Assembly: GCA_914767715.1 (NCBI GenBank)
Contig: OU612065.1
Span: forward strand, 27,838,001 to 27,902,000
Reading direction: 5' to 3'
Origin: Membranipora membranacea
Lineage: Eukaryota; Bryozoa; Gymnolaemata; Cheilostomatida; Membraniporidae
DNA: 64,000 bases
The translations under genes and the position numbers were made by a program. The notes beneath the pieces are model-generated. The model ran no database searches and was not told where the DNA came from. It saw nothing but the letters and a program-made list of their open reading frames with translations. This document shows positions 44,588-56,700 of the stretch, in pieces. Numbering within the stretch: position 1 is the first letter of the stretch; every line of letters starts with the position of its first letter.

Positions 44588-47278
44588 AAACGCGCGAAAG
44601 TGTTTATCTCACTGAGTTGAGCATCTTGGTGAAAAAAATGCGGATTTTGAAAAATCTTTCAAATTTCAAACTGAAACACTTATTCAGACTCAGCTTTTCG
44701 CTGCGAGTCTAATGCCGCAAAATGTCGGGACGATCGGACAAGAATTGGCGAAGTTATAGCGAAAAATGTCGCTAAAACGCGCGAAAGTGTTTATCTCACT
44801 GAGTTGAACATCTTGGTGAAAAAAATGCGCATTTTGAAAAATCTTTCAAATTTCAAACTGAAACACTTATTCAGACTCAGCTTTTCGCTGCGAGTCTAAT
44901 GCCGAAAATATTGGGACGATCGGACAAAAATTGGCGAAGTTATAGCGAAAAATGTCGCTAAAACGCGCGAAAGTGTTTATCTCACTGAGTTGAGCATCGT
45001 GGTGAAAAAAATGCGGATTTTGAAAAATCTTTCAAATTTCAAACTGAAACACTTATTCAGACTCAGCTTTTCGCTGCGAGTCTAATGCCGAGAATATCAG
45101 GATGATCGGACAAAAATTGGCGAAGTTATAGGCAAAAACGTCGTTAAATCGCGCGAAAGTGTTTATCTCACTGAGTTGAGCATCTTGGTGAAAAAAATGC
45201 GGATTTTGAAAAATCTTTCAAATTTCAAACTGAAGCACTTATTCAGACTCAGCTTTTCGCTGCGAGTCTAATGGCGTAAATATCGGGACGATCGGACAAA
45301 AATTGGCGAAGTTATAGGCAAAAACGTCGTTAAATCGCGCGAAAGTGTTTATCTCACTGAGTTGAGCATCTTGGTGAAAAAAATGCGGATTTTGAAAAAT
45401 CTTTCAAATTTCAAACTGAAACACATTTTTCGCTATAACTTCGCCAATTCTTGTCCGATCGTCCCGATATTTTGAAAAATCTTTCAAATTTCAAACTGAA
45501 ACACTTATTCAGACTCAGCTTTTCGCTGCGAGTCTAATGCCGCAAATATCGGGACGATCGGACAAGAATTGGCGAAGTTATAGCGAAAAACGTCGCTAAA
45601 ACGCGCGAAAGTGTTTATCTCACTGAGTTGAGCATCTTGGTGAAAAAAATGCGCATTTTGAAAAATCTTTCAAATTTCAAACTGAAACACTTATTCAGAC
45701 TCAGCTTTTCGCTGCGAGTCTAATGCCGAAAATATCGGGACGATCAGACAAAAATTGGCGAAGTTATAGCGAAAAATGTCGCTAAAACGCGCGAAAGTGT
45801 TTATCTCACTGAGTTGAGCATCTTGGTGAAAAAAATGCGGATTTTGAAAAATCTTTCAAATTTCAAACTGAAACACTTATTCAGACTCAGCTTTTCGCTG
45901 CGAGTCTAATGCCGAGAATATCAGGATGATCGGACAAAAATTGGCGAAGTTATAGGCAAAAACGTCGTTAAATCGCGCGAAAGTGTTTATCTCACTGAGT
46001 TGAGCATCTTGGTGAAAAAAATGCGGATTTTGAAAAATCTTTCAAATTTCAAACTGAAACACTTATTCAGACTCAGCTTTTCGCTGCGAGTCTAATGGCG
46101 CAAATATCGGGACGATCGGACAAAAATTGGCAAAGTTATAGGCAAAAACGTCGTTAAATCGCGCGAAAGTGTTTATCTCACTGAGTTGAGCATCTTGGTG
46201 AAAAAAATGCGGATTTTGAAAAATCTTTCAAATTTCAAACTGAAACACTTATTCAGACTCAGCTTTTCGCTGCGAGTCTAATGCCGAGAATATCAGGATG
46301 ATCGGACAAAAATTGGGGAAGTTATAGGCAAAAACGTCGTTAAATCGCGCGAAAGTGTTTATCTCACTGAGTTGAGCATCTTGGTGAAAAAAATGCGGAT
46401 TTTGAAAAATCTTTCAAATTTCAAACTGAAGCACTTATTCAGACTCAGCTTTTCGCTGCGAGTCTAATGGCGCAAATATCGGGACGATCGGACAAAAATT
46501 GGCGAAGTTATAGGCAAAAACGTCGTTAAATCGCGCGAAAGTGTTTATCTCACTGAGTTGAGCATCTTGGTGAAAAAAATGCGGATTTTGAAAAATCTTT
46601 CAAATTTCAAACTGAAACACATTTTTCGCTATAACTTCGCCAATTCTTGTCCGATCGTCCCGATATTTTGAAAAATCTTTCAAATTTCAAACTGAAACAC
46701 TTATTCAGACTCAGCTTTTCGCTGCGAGTCTAATGCCGCAAATATCGGGACGATCGGACAAGAATTGGCGAAGTTATAGCGAAAAATGTCGCTAAAACGC
46801 GCGAAAGTGTTTATCTCACTGAGTTGAGCATCTTGGTGAAAAAAATGCGGATTTTGAAAAATCTTTCAAATTTCAAACTGAAACACATTTTTCGCTATAA
46901 CTTCGCCAATTCTTGTCCGATCGTCCCGATATTTTGAAAAATCTTTCAAATTTCAAACTGAAACACTTATTCAGACTCAGCTTTTCGCTGCGAGTCTAAT
47001 GCCGCAAATATCGGGACGATCGGACAAGAATTGGCGAAGTTATAGCGAAAAATGTCGCTAAAACGCGCGAAACTGTTTATCTCACTGAGTTGAGCATCTT
47101 GGTGAAAAAAATGCGGATTTTGAAAAATCTTTCAAATTTCAAACTGAAACACTTATTCAGACTCAGCTTTTCACTGCGAGTCTAATGCCGCAAATATCGG
47201 GACGATCGGACAAGAATTGGCGAAGTTATAGCGAAAAATGTCACAACGCGCGAAAGTGTTTATCTCACTGAGTTGAGC
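44588..47278 (+). repeat. Satellite block 1 (plus), subfamily with inverted inserts
   Basis: Monomers here read GCGGATTTTGAAAAATC and TTCAAACTGAAACACTTATT, AGACTCAGCTTTTCGCTGCG, differing from blocks 2 and 3 (GAAAAAACTTTC, CAGATTGAAACA, CTCAGTTTCTCGCTGCG). Variants such as GCCGAGAATATCAGGATG with GGCAAAAACGTCGTTAAATC recur in order. At about 45424, 46620 and 46887 a short piece of the inverse strand (TTTTTCGCTATAACTTCGCC to CCCGATATTTTG) is built into a monomer. Confidence 0.9.
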
Positions 47279-50200
47279 ACTTTCGCGCGTTTTCGCGACT
47301 TTTTTCGCTATAACTTCGCCAATTTTTGTCCGATCGTCCCGATATTTGCGCCATTAGACTCGCAGCGAGAAACTGAGTCAGAATAAGTGTTTCAATCTGA
47401 AATTTGAAAGTTTTTTCAAAATGCGCATTTTTTTCACCAAGATGCTCAACTCAGTGAGATAAACACTTTCGTCCGTTTTAGCGACGTTTTTCGCTATAAC
47501 TTCGCCAATTCTTGTCCGATCGTCCCGATATTTGCGCCATTAGACTCGCAGCGAGAAACTGAGTCAGAATAAGTGTTTCAATCTGAAATTTGAAAGTTTT
47601 TTCAAAATGCGCATTTTTTTCACCAAGATGCTCAACTCAGTGAGATAAACACTTTCGTCCGTTTTCGCGACTTTTTTCGCTCTAACTTCGCCAATTCTTG
47701 TCCGATCGTCCCGATATTTGCGCCATTAGACTCGCAGCGAAAAGCTGAGTCTGAATAAGTGTTTCAGTTTGAAATTTGAAAGATTTTTCAAAATGCGCAT
47801 TTTTTTCACCAAGATGCTCAACTCAGTGAGATAAACACTTTCGCGCGTTTTCGCGACTTTTTTAGCTATAACTTCGCCAATTTTTGTCCGATCGTCCCGA
47901 TATTTGCGCCATTAGACTCGCAGCGAGAAACTGAGTCAGAATAAGTGTTTTAATCTGAAATTTGAAAGTTTTTTCAAAATGCGCATTTTTTTCACCAAGA
48001 TGCTCAACTCAGTGAGATAAACACTTTCGTCCGTTTTAGCGACGTTTTTCGCTATAACTTCGCCAATTCTTGTCCGATCGTCCCGATATTTGCGCCATTA
48101 GACTCGCAGTGAGAAACTGAGTCAGAATAAGTGTTTCAATCTGAAATTTGAAAGTTTTTTCAAAATGCGCATTTTTTTCACCAAGATGCTCAACTCAGTG
48201 AGATAAACACTTTCGTCCGTTTTAGCGACGTTTTTCGCTATAACTTCGCCAATTCTCGTCCGATCGTCCCGATATTTGCGGCATTAGACTCGCAGCGAGA
48301 AACTGAGTCAGAATAAGTGTTTCAATCTGAAATTTGAAAGTTTTTTCAAAATGCGCATTTTTTTCACCAAGATGCTCAACTCAGTGAGATAAACACTTTC
48401 GCGCGTTTTCGCGACTTTTTTCGCTATAACTTCGCCAATTTTTGTCCGATCGTCCCGATATTTGCGGCATTAGACTCGCAGCGAGAAACTGAGTCAGAAT
48501 AAGTGTTTCAATCTGAAATTTGAAAGTTTTTTTCAAAATGCGCATTTTTTTCACCAAGATGCTCAACTCAGTGAGATAAACACTTTCGTCCGTTTTAGCG
48601 ACGTTTTTCGCTATAACTTCGCCAATTCTTGTCCGATCGTCCCGATATTTGCGGCATTAGACTCGCAGCGAGAAACTGAGTCAGAATAAGTGTTTCAATC
48701 TGAAATTTGAAAGTTTTTTCAAAATGCGCATTTTTTTCACCAAGATGCTCAACTCAGTGAGATAAACACTTTCGCGCGTTTTCGCGACTTTTTTCGCTAT
48801 AACTTCGCCAATTTTTGTCCGATCGTCCCGATATTTGCGCCATTAGACTCGCAGCGAGAAACTGAGTCAGAATAAGTGTTTCAATCTGAAATTTGAAAGT
48901 TTTTTCAAAATGCGCATTTTTTTCACCAAGATGCTCAACTCAGTGAGATAAACACTTTCGTCCGTTTTAGCGACGTTTTTCGCTATAACTTCGCCAATTC
49001 TTGTCCGATCGTCCCGATATTTGCGGCATTAGACTCGCAGCGAAAAGCTGAGTCTGAATAAGTGTTTCAGTTTGAAATCTGAAAGATTTTTCAAAATGCG
49101 CATTTTTTTTCACCAAGATGCTCAACTCAGTGAGATAAACACTTTCGTCCGTTTTAGCGACTTTTTTCGCTACAACTTCGCCAATTCTTGTCCGATCGTC
49201 CCGATATTTGCGCCATTAGACTCGCAGCGAGAAACTGAGTCAGAATAAGTGTTTCAATCTGAAATTTGAAAGTTTTTTCAAAATGCGCATTTTTTTCACC
49301 AAGATGCTCAACTCAGTGAGATAAACACTTTCGTCCGTTTTAGCGACGTTTTTCGCTATAACTTCGCCAATTCTTGTCCGATCGTCCCGATATTTGCGCC
49401 ATTAGACTCGCAGCGAGAAACTGAGTCAGAATAAGTGTTTCAATCTGAAATTTGAAAGTTTTTTCAAAATGCGCATTTTTTTCACCAAGATGCTCAACTC
49501 AGTGAGATAAACACTTTCGTCCGTTTTCGCGACGTTTTTCGCTATAACTTCGCCAATTCTTGTCCGATCGTCCCGATATTTGCGCCATTAGACTCGCAGC
49601 GAGAAACTGAGTCAGAATAAGTGTTTCAATCTGAAATTTGAAAGTTTTTTCAAAATGCGCATTTTTTTCACCAAGATGCTCAACTCAGTGAGATAAACAC
49701 TTTCGTCCGTTTTAGCGACGTTTTTCGCTATAACTTCGCCAATTCTTGTCCGATCGTCCCGATATTTGCGCCATTAGACTCGCAGCGAGAAACTGAGTCA
49801 GAATAAGTGTTTCAATCTGAAATTTGAAAGTTTTTTCAAAATGCGCATTTTTTTCACCAAGATGCTCAACTCAGTGAGATAAACACTTTCGTCCGTTTTA
49901 GCGACGTTTTTCGCTATAACTTCGCCAATTCTTGTCCGATCGTCCCGATATTTGCGCCATTAGACTCGCAGCGAGAAACTGAGTCAGAATAAGTGTTTCA
50001 ATCTGAAATTTGAAAGTTTTTTCAAAATGCGCATTTTTTTTCACCAAGATGCTCAACTCAGTGAGATAAACACTTTCGCGCGTTTTCGCGACTTTTTTCG
50101 CTATAACTTCGCCAATTCTTGTCCGAATCGTCCCGATATTTGCGCATTAGACTCGCAGCGAGAAACTGAGTCAGAATAAGTGTTTCAATCTGAAATTTGA

Positions 50201-53200
50201 AAGTTTTTTCAAAATGCGCATTTTTTTCACCAAGATGCTCAACTCAGTGAGATAAACACTTTCGTCCGTTTTAGCGACGTTTTTCGCTATAACTCTCGCC
50301 AATTCTTGTCCGATCGTCCCGATATTTGCGCCATTAGACTCGCAGCGAGAAACTGAGTCAGAATAAGTGTTTCAATCTGAAATTTGAAAGTTTTTTCAAA
50401 ATGCGCATTTTTTTCACCAAGATGCTCAACTCAGTGAGATAAACACTTTCGCGCGTTTTCGCGACTTTTTTCGCTATAACTTCGCCAATTCTTGTCCGAT
50501 CGTCCCGATATTTGCGGCATTAGACTCGCAGCGAGAAACTGAGTCAGAATAAGTGTTTCAATCTGAAATTTGAAAGTTTTTTCAAAATGCGCAGTTTTTT
50601 CACCAAGATGCTCAAATCAGTGAGATAAACACTTTCGTCCGTTTTAGCGACGTTTTACGCTATAACTTCGCCAATTCTTGTCCGATCGTCCCGATATTTG
50701 CGCCATTAGACTCGCAGCGAGAAACTGAGTCAGAATAAGTGTTTCAATCTGAAATTTGAAAGTTTTTTCAAAATGCGCATTTTTTTCACCAAGATGCTCA
50801 ACTCAGTGAGATAAACACTTTCGCGCGTTTTCGCGACTTTTTTCGCTATAACTTAGCCAATTTTTGTCCGATCGTCCCGATATTTGCGGCATTAGACTCG
50901 CAGCGAGAAACTGAGTCAGAATAAGTGTTTCAATCTGAAATTTGAAAGTTTTTTCAAAATGCGCATTTTTTTTCACCAAGATGCTCAACTCAGTGAGATA
51001 AACACTTTCGCGCGTTTTCGCGACTTTTTTCGCTATAACTTCGCCAATTTTTGTCCGATCGTCCCGATATTTGCGGCATTAGACTCGCAGCGAGAAACTG
51101 AGTCAGAATAAGTGTTTCAATCTGAAATTTGAAAGTTTTTTCAAAATGCGCAGTTTTTTTCACCAAGATGCTCAACTCAGTGAGATAAACACTTTCGTCC
51201 GTTTTCGCGACGTTTTTCGCTATAACTTCGCCAATTCTTGTCCGATCGTCCCGATGTTTGCGCCATTAGACTCGCAGCGAGAAACTGAGTCAGAATAAGT
51301 GTTTCAATCTGAAATTTGAAAGTTTTTTCAAAATGCGCATTTTTTTCACCAAGATGCTCAACTAGTGAGATAAACACTTTCGCGCTTTTTTGCGACTTTT
51401 TTCGCTCTAACTTCGCCAATTCTTGTCCGATCGTCCCGATATTTGCGGCATAGACTCGCAGCGAGAAATTGAGTCAGAATAAGTGTTTCAATCTGAAATT
51501 TGAAAGTTTTTTCAAAATGCGCATTTTTTTCACCAAGATGGTCAACTCAGTGAGATAAACACTTTCGCGCGTTTTCGCGACTTTTTTCGCTACAACTTCG
51601 CCAATTCTTGTCCGATCGTCCCGATATTTGCGGCATTAGACTCGCAGCGAGAACCTGAGTCAGAATAAGTGTTTCAATCTGAAATTTGAAAGTTTTTTCA
51701 AAATGCGCAGTTTTTTCACCAAGATGCTCAACTCATGTGAGATAAACACTTTCGTTCCGTTTAGCGACGTTTTTCGCTATAACTTCGCCAATTTTTGTCC
51801 GATCGTCCCGATATTTGCGCCAGATTAGACTCGCAGCGAGAAAACTGAGTCAGAATAAGTGTTTCAATCTGAAATTTGAAAGTTTTTTCAAAACGCGCAT
51901 TTTTTTCACCAAGATGCTCAACTCAGTGAGATAAACACTTTCGCGCGTTTTCGCGACTTTTTTCGCTAAAACTTAGCCAATTTTTGTCCGATCGTCCCGA
52001 TATTTGCGGCATTAGACTCGCAGCGAGAAACTGAGTCAGAATAAGTGTTTTCAATCTGAAATTTGAAAGTTTTTTCAAAATGCGCATTTTTTTTCTACCA
52101 AGATGCTCAACTCAAGTGAGATAAACACTTTCGCGCGTTTTCGCGACTTTTTTCGCTATAACTTCGCCAATTTTTTGTCCGATCGTCCCGATATTTGCGG
52201 GCATTAGACTCGCAGCGAGAAACTGAGTCAGAATAAGTGTTTCAATCTGAAATTTGAAAGTTTTTTCAAAATGCGCAGTTTTTTCACCAAGATGCTCAAC
52301 TCAGTGAGATAAACACTTTCGTCCGTTTTAGCGACGTTTTTCGCTATAACTTCGCCAATTCTTGTCCGATCGTCCCGATATTTGCGCCATTAGACTCGCA
52401 GCGAGAAACTGAGTCAGAATAAGTGTTTCAATCTGAAATTTGAAAGTTTTTTCAAAATGCGCATTTTTTTCACCAAGATGCTCAACTCAGTGAGATAAAC
52501 ACTTTCGCGCGTTTTTGCGACTTTTTTCGCTCTAACTTCGCCAATTCTTGTCCGATCGTCCCGATATTTGCGGCATTAGACTCGCAGCGAGAAATTCAGT
52601 CAGAATAAGTGTTTCAATCTGAAATTTGAAAGTTTTTTCAAAATGCGCATTTTTTTCACCAGATGCTCAACTCAGTGAGATAAACACTTTCGCTGCGTTT
52701 TCGCGACTTTTTTCGCTACAACTTCGCCAATTCTTGTCCGATCGTCCCGATATTTGCGGCATTAGACTCGCAGCGAGAAACTGAGTCAGAATAAGTGTTT
52801 CAATCTGAAATTTGAAAGTTTTTTCAAAATGCGCATTTTTTTCACCAAGATGCTCAACTCAGTGAGATAAACACTTTCGCGCGTTTTCGCGACTTTTTTT
52901 CGCTATAACTTTGCCAATTTTTGTCCGATCGTCCCGATATTTGCGCCATTAGACTCGCAGCGAGAAACTGAGTCAGAATAAGTGTTTCAATCATGAAATT
53001 TGAAAGTTTTTTCAAAATGCGCATTTTTTTCACCAAGATGCTCAACTCAGTGAGATAAACACTTTCCGTCCGTTTTAGCGACGTTTTTCGCTATAACTTC
53101 GCCAATTCTTGTCCGATCGTCCCGATGTATTTGCGCCATTAGACTCGCAGCGAGAAAACTGAGTCAGAAAAAGTGTTTCAATCTGGAAATTTTAAAGTTT

Positions 53201-53534
53201 TTTTAAAATGCGCATTTTTTTTCACCAAGATGCTCAACTCAGTGAGATAAACGCTTTCGTCCGTTTTAGCGACGTTTTTCGCTATAACTTCGCCAATTCT
53301 CGTCCGAATCGTCCCGATATTTGCGGCATTAGACTCGCAGCGAGAAACTGAGTCAGAATAAGTGTTTCAATCTGAAATTTGAAAGTTTTTTCAAAATGCG
53401 CATTTTTTTCACCAAGATGCTCAACTCAGTGAGATAAACACTTTCGCGCGTTTTCGCGACTTTTTTCGCTATAACTTCGCCAATTTTTGTCCGATCGTCC
53501 CGATATTTGCGCCATTAGACCTCGCAGCGAAAAG
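47279..53534 (-). repeat. Satellite block 2 (minus orientation)
   Basis: Starts at the switch GAGTTGAGCA / CTTTCGCGCG. Monomers mostly carry CAATCTGAAATTTGAAAG; a few (near 47740 and 49040) carry the block 1 form AAAGCTGAGTCTGAATAAG. The stretch 50100-53500 has many single-base insertions and deletions, for example GATCGTCCCGATGTAT, CCAGATTAGAC and GAAAACTGAG, more than the rest, which may reflect poor base accuracy before the gap. Confidence 0.92.
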
Positions 53535-53734
53535 NNNNNNNNNNNNNNNNNNNNNNNNNNNNNNNNNNNNNNNNNNNNNNNNNNNNNNNNNNNNNNNNNN
53601 NNNNNNNNNNNNNNNNNNNNNNNNNNNNNNNNNNNNNNNNNNNNNNNNNNNNNNNNNNNNNNNNNNNNNNNNNNNNNNNNNNNNNNNNNNNNNNNNNNNN
53701 NNNNNNNNNNNNNNNNNNNNNNNNNNNNNNNNNN
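53535..53734. other. Assembly gap of 200 N
   Basis: Exactly 200 N. The sequence before the gap is minus-orientation satellite and after it plus-orientation. The round length suggests a placeholder, so the true distance and the real array size are unknown. Confidence 0.99.
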
Positions 53735-56700
53735 GTCGCGAAAACGCGCGAAAGTGTTTATCTCACTGAGTTGAGCATCTTGGTGAAAAAAATGCGCATT
53801 TTGAAAAAAACTTTCAAATTTCAGATTGAAACACTTATTCTGACTCAGTTTCTCGCTGCGAGTCTAATGCCGCAAATATCGGGACGATCGGACAAAAATT
53901 GGCGAAGTTATAGCGAAAAAAGTCGCGAAAACGCGCGAAAGTGTTTATCTCACTGAGTTGAGCATCTTGGTGAAAAAAATGCGCATTTTGAAAAAACTTT
54001 CAAATTTCAGATTGAAACACTTATTCTGACTCAGTTTCTCGCTGCGAGTCTAATGGCGCAAATATCGGGACGATCGGACAAGAATTGGCGAAGTTATAGC
54101 GAAAAACGTCGCTAAAACGGACGAAGTGTTTATCTCACTGAGTTGAGCATCTTGGTGAAAAAAATGCGCATTTTGAAAAAACTTTCAAATTTCAGATTGA
54201 AACACTTATTCTGACTCAGTTTCTCGCTGCGAGTCTAATGGCGCAAATATCGGGACGATCGGACAAGAATTGGCGAAGTTATAGCGAAAAACGTCGCGAA
54301 AACGGACGAAAGTGTTTATCTCACTGAGTTGAGCATCTTGGTGAAAAAAAATGCGCATTTTGAAAAAACTTTCAAATTTCAGATTGAAACACTTATTCTG
54401 ACTCAGTTTCTCGCTGCGAGTCTAATGCCGCAAATATCGGGACGATCGGACAAGAATTGGCGAAGTTATAGCGAAAAAACGTCGCTAAAACGGACGAAAG
54501 TGTTTATCTCACTGAGTTGAGCATCTTGGTGAAAAAAATGCGCATTTTGAAAAAACTTTCAAATTTCAGATTGAAACACTTATTCTGACTCAGTTTCTCG
54601 CTGCGAGTCTAATGGCGCAAATATCGGGACGATCGGACAAGAATTGGCGAAGTTATAGCGAAAAACGTCGCTAAAACGGACGAAAGTGTTTATCTCACTG
54701 AGTTGAGCATCTTGGTGAAAAAAATGCGCATTTTGAAAAAACTTTCAAATTTCAGATTGAAACACTTATTCTGACTCAGTTTCTCGCTGCGAGTCTAATG
54801 CCGCAAATATCGGGACGATCGGACAAAAATTGGCGAAGTTATAGCGAAAAAAGTCGCGAAAACGCGCGAAAGTGTTTATCTCACTGAGTTGAGCATCTTG
54901 GTGAAAAAAATGCGCATTTTGAAAAAACTTTCAAATTTCAGATTGAAACACTTATTCTGACTCAGTTTCTCGCTGCGAGTCTAATGCCGCAAATATCGGG
55001 ACGATCGGACAAAAATTGGCGAAGTTATAGCGAAAAAAGTCGCGAAAACGCGCGAAAGTGTTTATCTCACTGAGTTGAGCATCTTGGTGAAAAAAATGCG
55101 CATTTTGAAAAAACTTTCAAATTTCAGATTGAAACACTTATTCTGACTCAGTTTCTCGCTGCGAGTCTAATGGCGCAAATATCGGGACGATCGGACAAGA
55201 ATTGGCGAAGTTATAGCGAAAAACGTCGCTAAAACGGACGAAAGTGTTTATCTCACTGAGTTGAGCATCTTGGTGAAAAAAATGCGCACTTTGAAAAAAC
55301 TTTCAAATTTCAGATTGAAACACTTATTCTGACTCAGTTTCTCGCTGCGAGTCTAATGGCGCAAATATCGGGACGATCGGACAAGAATTGGCGAAGTTAT
55401 AGCGAAAAACGTCGCGAAAACGGACGAAAGTGTTTATCTCACTGAGTTGAGCATCTTGGTGAAAAAAATGCGCATTTTGAAAAAACTTTCAAATTTCAGA
55501 TTGAAACACTTATTCTGACTCAGTTTCTCGCTGCGAGTCTAATGCCGCAAATATCGGGACGATCGGACAAAAATTGGCGAAGTTATAGCGAAAAACGTCG
55601 CTAAAACGGACGAAAGTGTTTATCTCACTGAGTTGAGCATCTTGGTGAAAAAAATGCGCATTTTGAAAAAACTTTCAAATTTCAGATTGAAACACTTATT
55701 CTGACTCAGTTTCTCGCTGCGAGTCTAATGGCGCAAATATCGGGACGATCGGACAAAAATTGGCGAAGTTATAGCGAAAAACGTCGCTAAAACGGACGAA
55801 AGTGTTTATCTCACTGAGTTGAGCATCTTGGTGAAAAAAATGCGCATTTTGAAAAAACTTTCAAATTTCAGATTGAAACACTTATTCTGACTCAGTTTCT
55901 CGCTGCGAGTCTAATGCCGCAAATATCGGGACGATCGGACAAAAAATTGGCGAAGTTATAGCGAAAAAAGTCGCGAAAACGCGCGAAAGTGTTTATCTCA
56001 CTGAGTTGAGCATCTTGGTGAAAAAAATGCGCATTTTGAAAAAACTTTCAAATTTCAGATTGAAACACTTATTCTGACTCAGTTTCTCGCTGCGAGTCTA
56101 ATGGCGCAAATATCGGGACGATCGGACAAGAATTGGCGAAGTTATAGCGAAAAACGTCGCTAAAACGGACGAAAGTGTTTATCTCACTGAGTTGAGCATC
56201 TTGGTGAAAAAAATGCGCATTTTGAAAAAACTTTCAAATTTCAGATTGAAACACTTATTCTGACTCAGTTTCTCGCTGCGAGTCTAATGGCGCAAATATC
56301 GGGACGATCGGACAAGAATTGGCGAAGTTATAGCGAAAAAACGTCGCTAAAACGGACGAAAGTGTTTATCTCACTGAGTTGAGCATCTTGGTGAAAAAAA
56401 TGCGCATTTTGAAAAAACTTTCAAATTTCAGATTGAAACACTTATTCTGACTCAGTTTCTCGCTGCGAGTCTAATGGCGCAAATATCGGGACGATCGGAC
56501 AAGAATTGGCGAAGTTATAGCGAAAAACGTCGCTAAAGCGGACGAAAGTGTTTATCTCACTGAGTTGAGCATCTTGGTGAAAAAAATGCGCATTTTGAAA
56601 AAACTTTCAAATTTCAGATTGAAACACTTATTCTGACTCAGTTTCTCGCTGCGAGTCTAATGGCGCAAATATCGGGACGATCGGACAAAAATTGGCGAAG

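Noticed and set aside
53487-53774. Open frame spanning the N run
   Set aside because: It is translated through 200 unknown bases and has no meaning.
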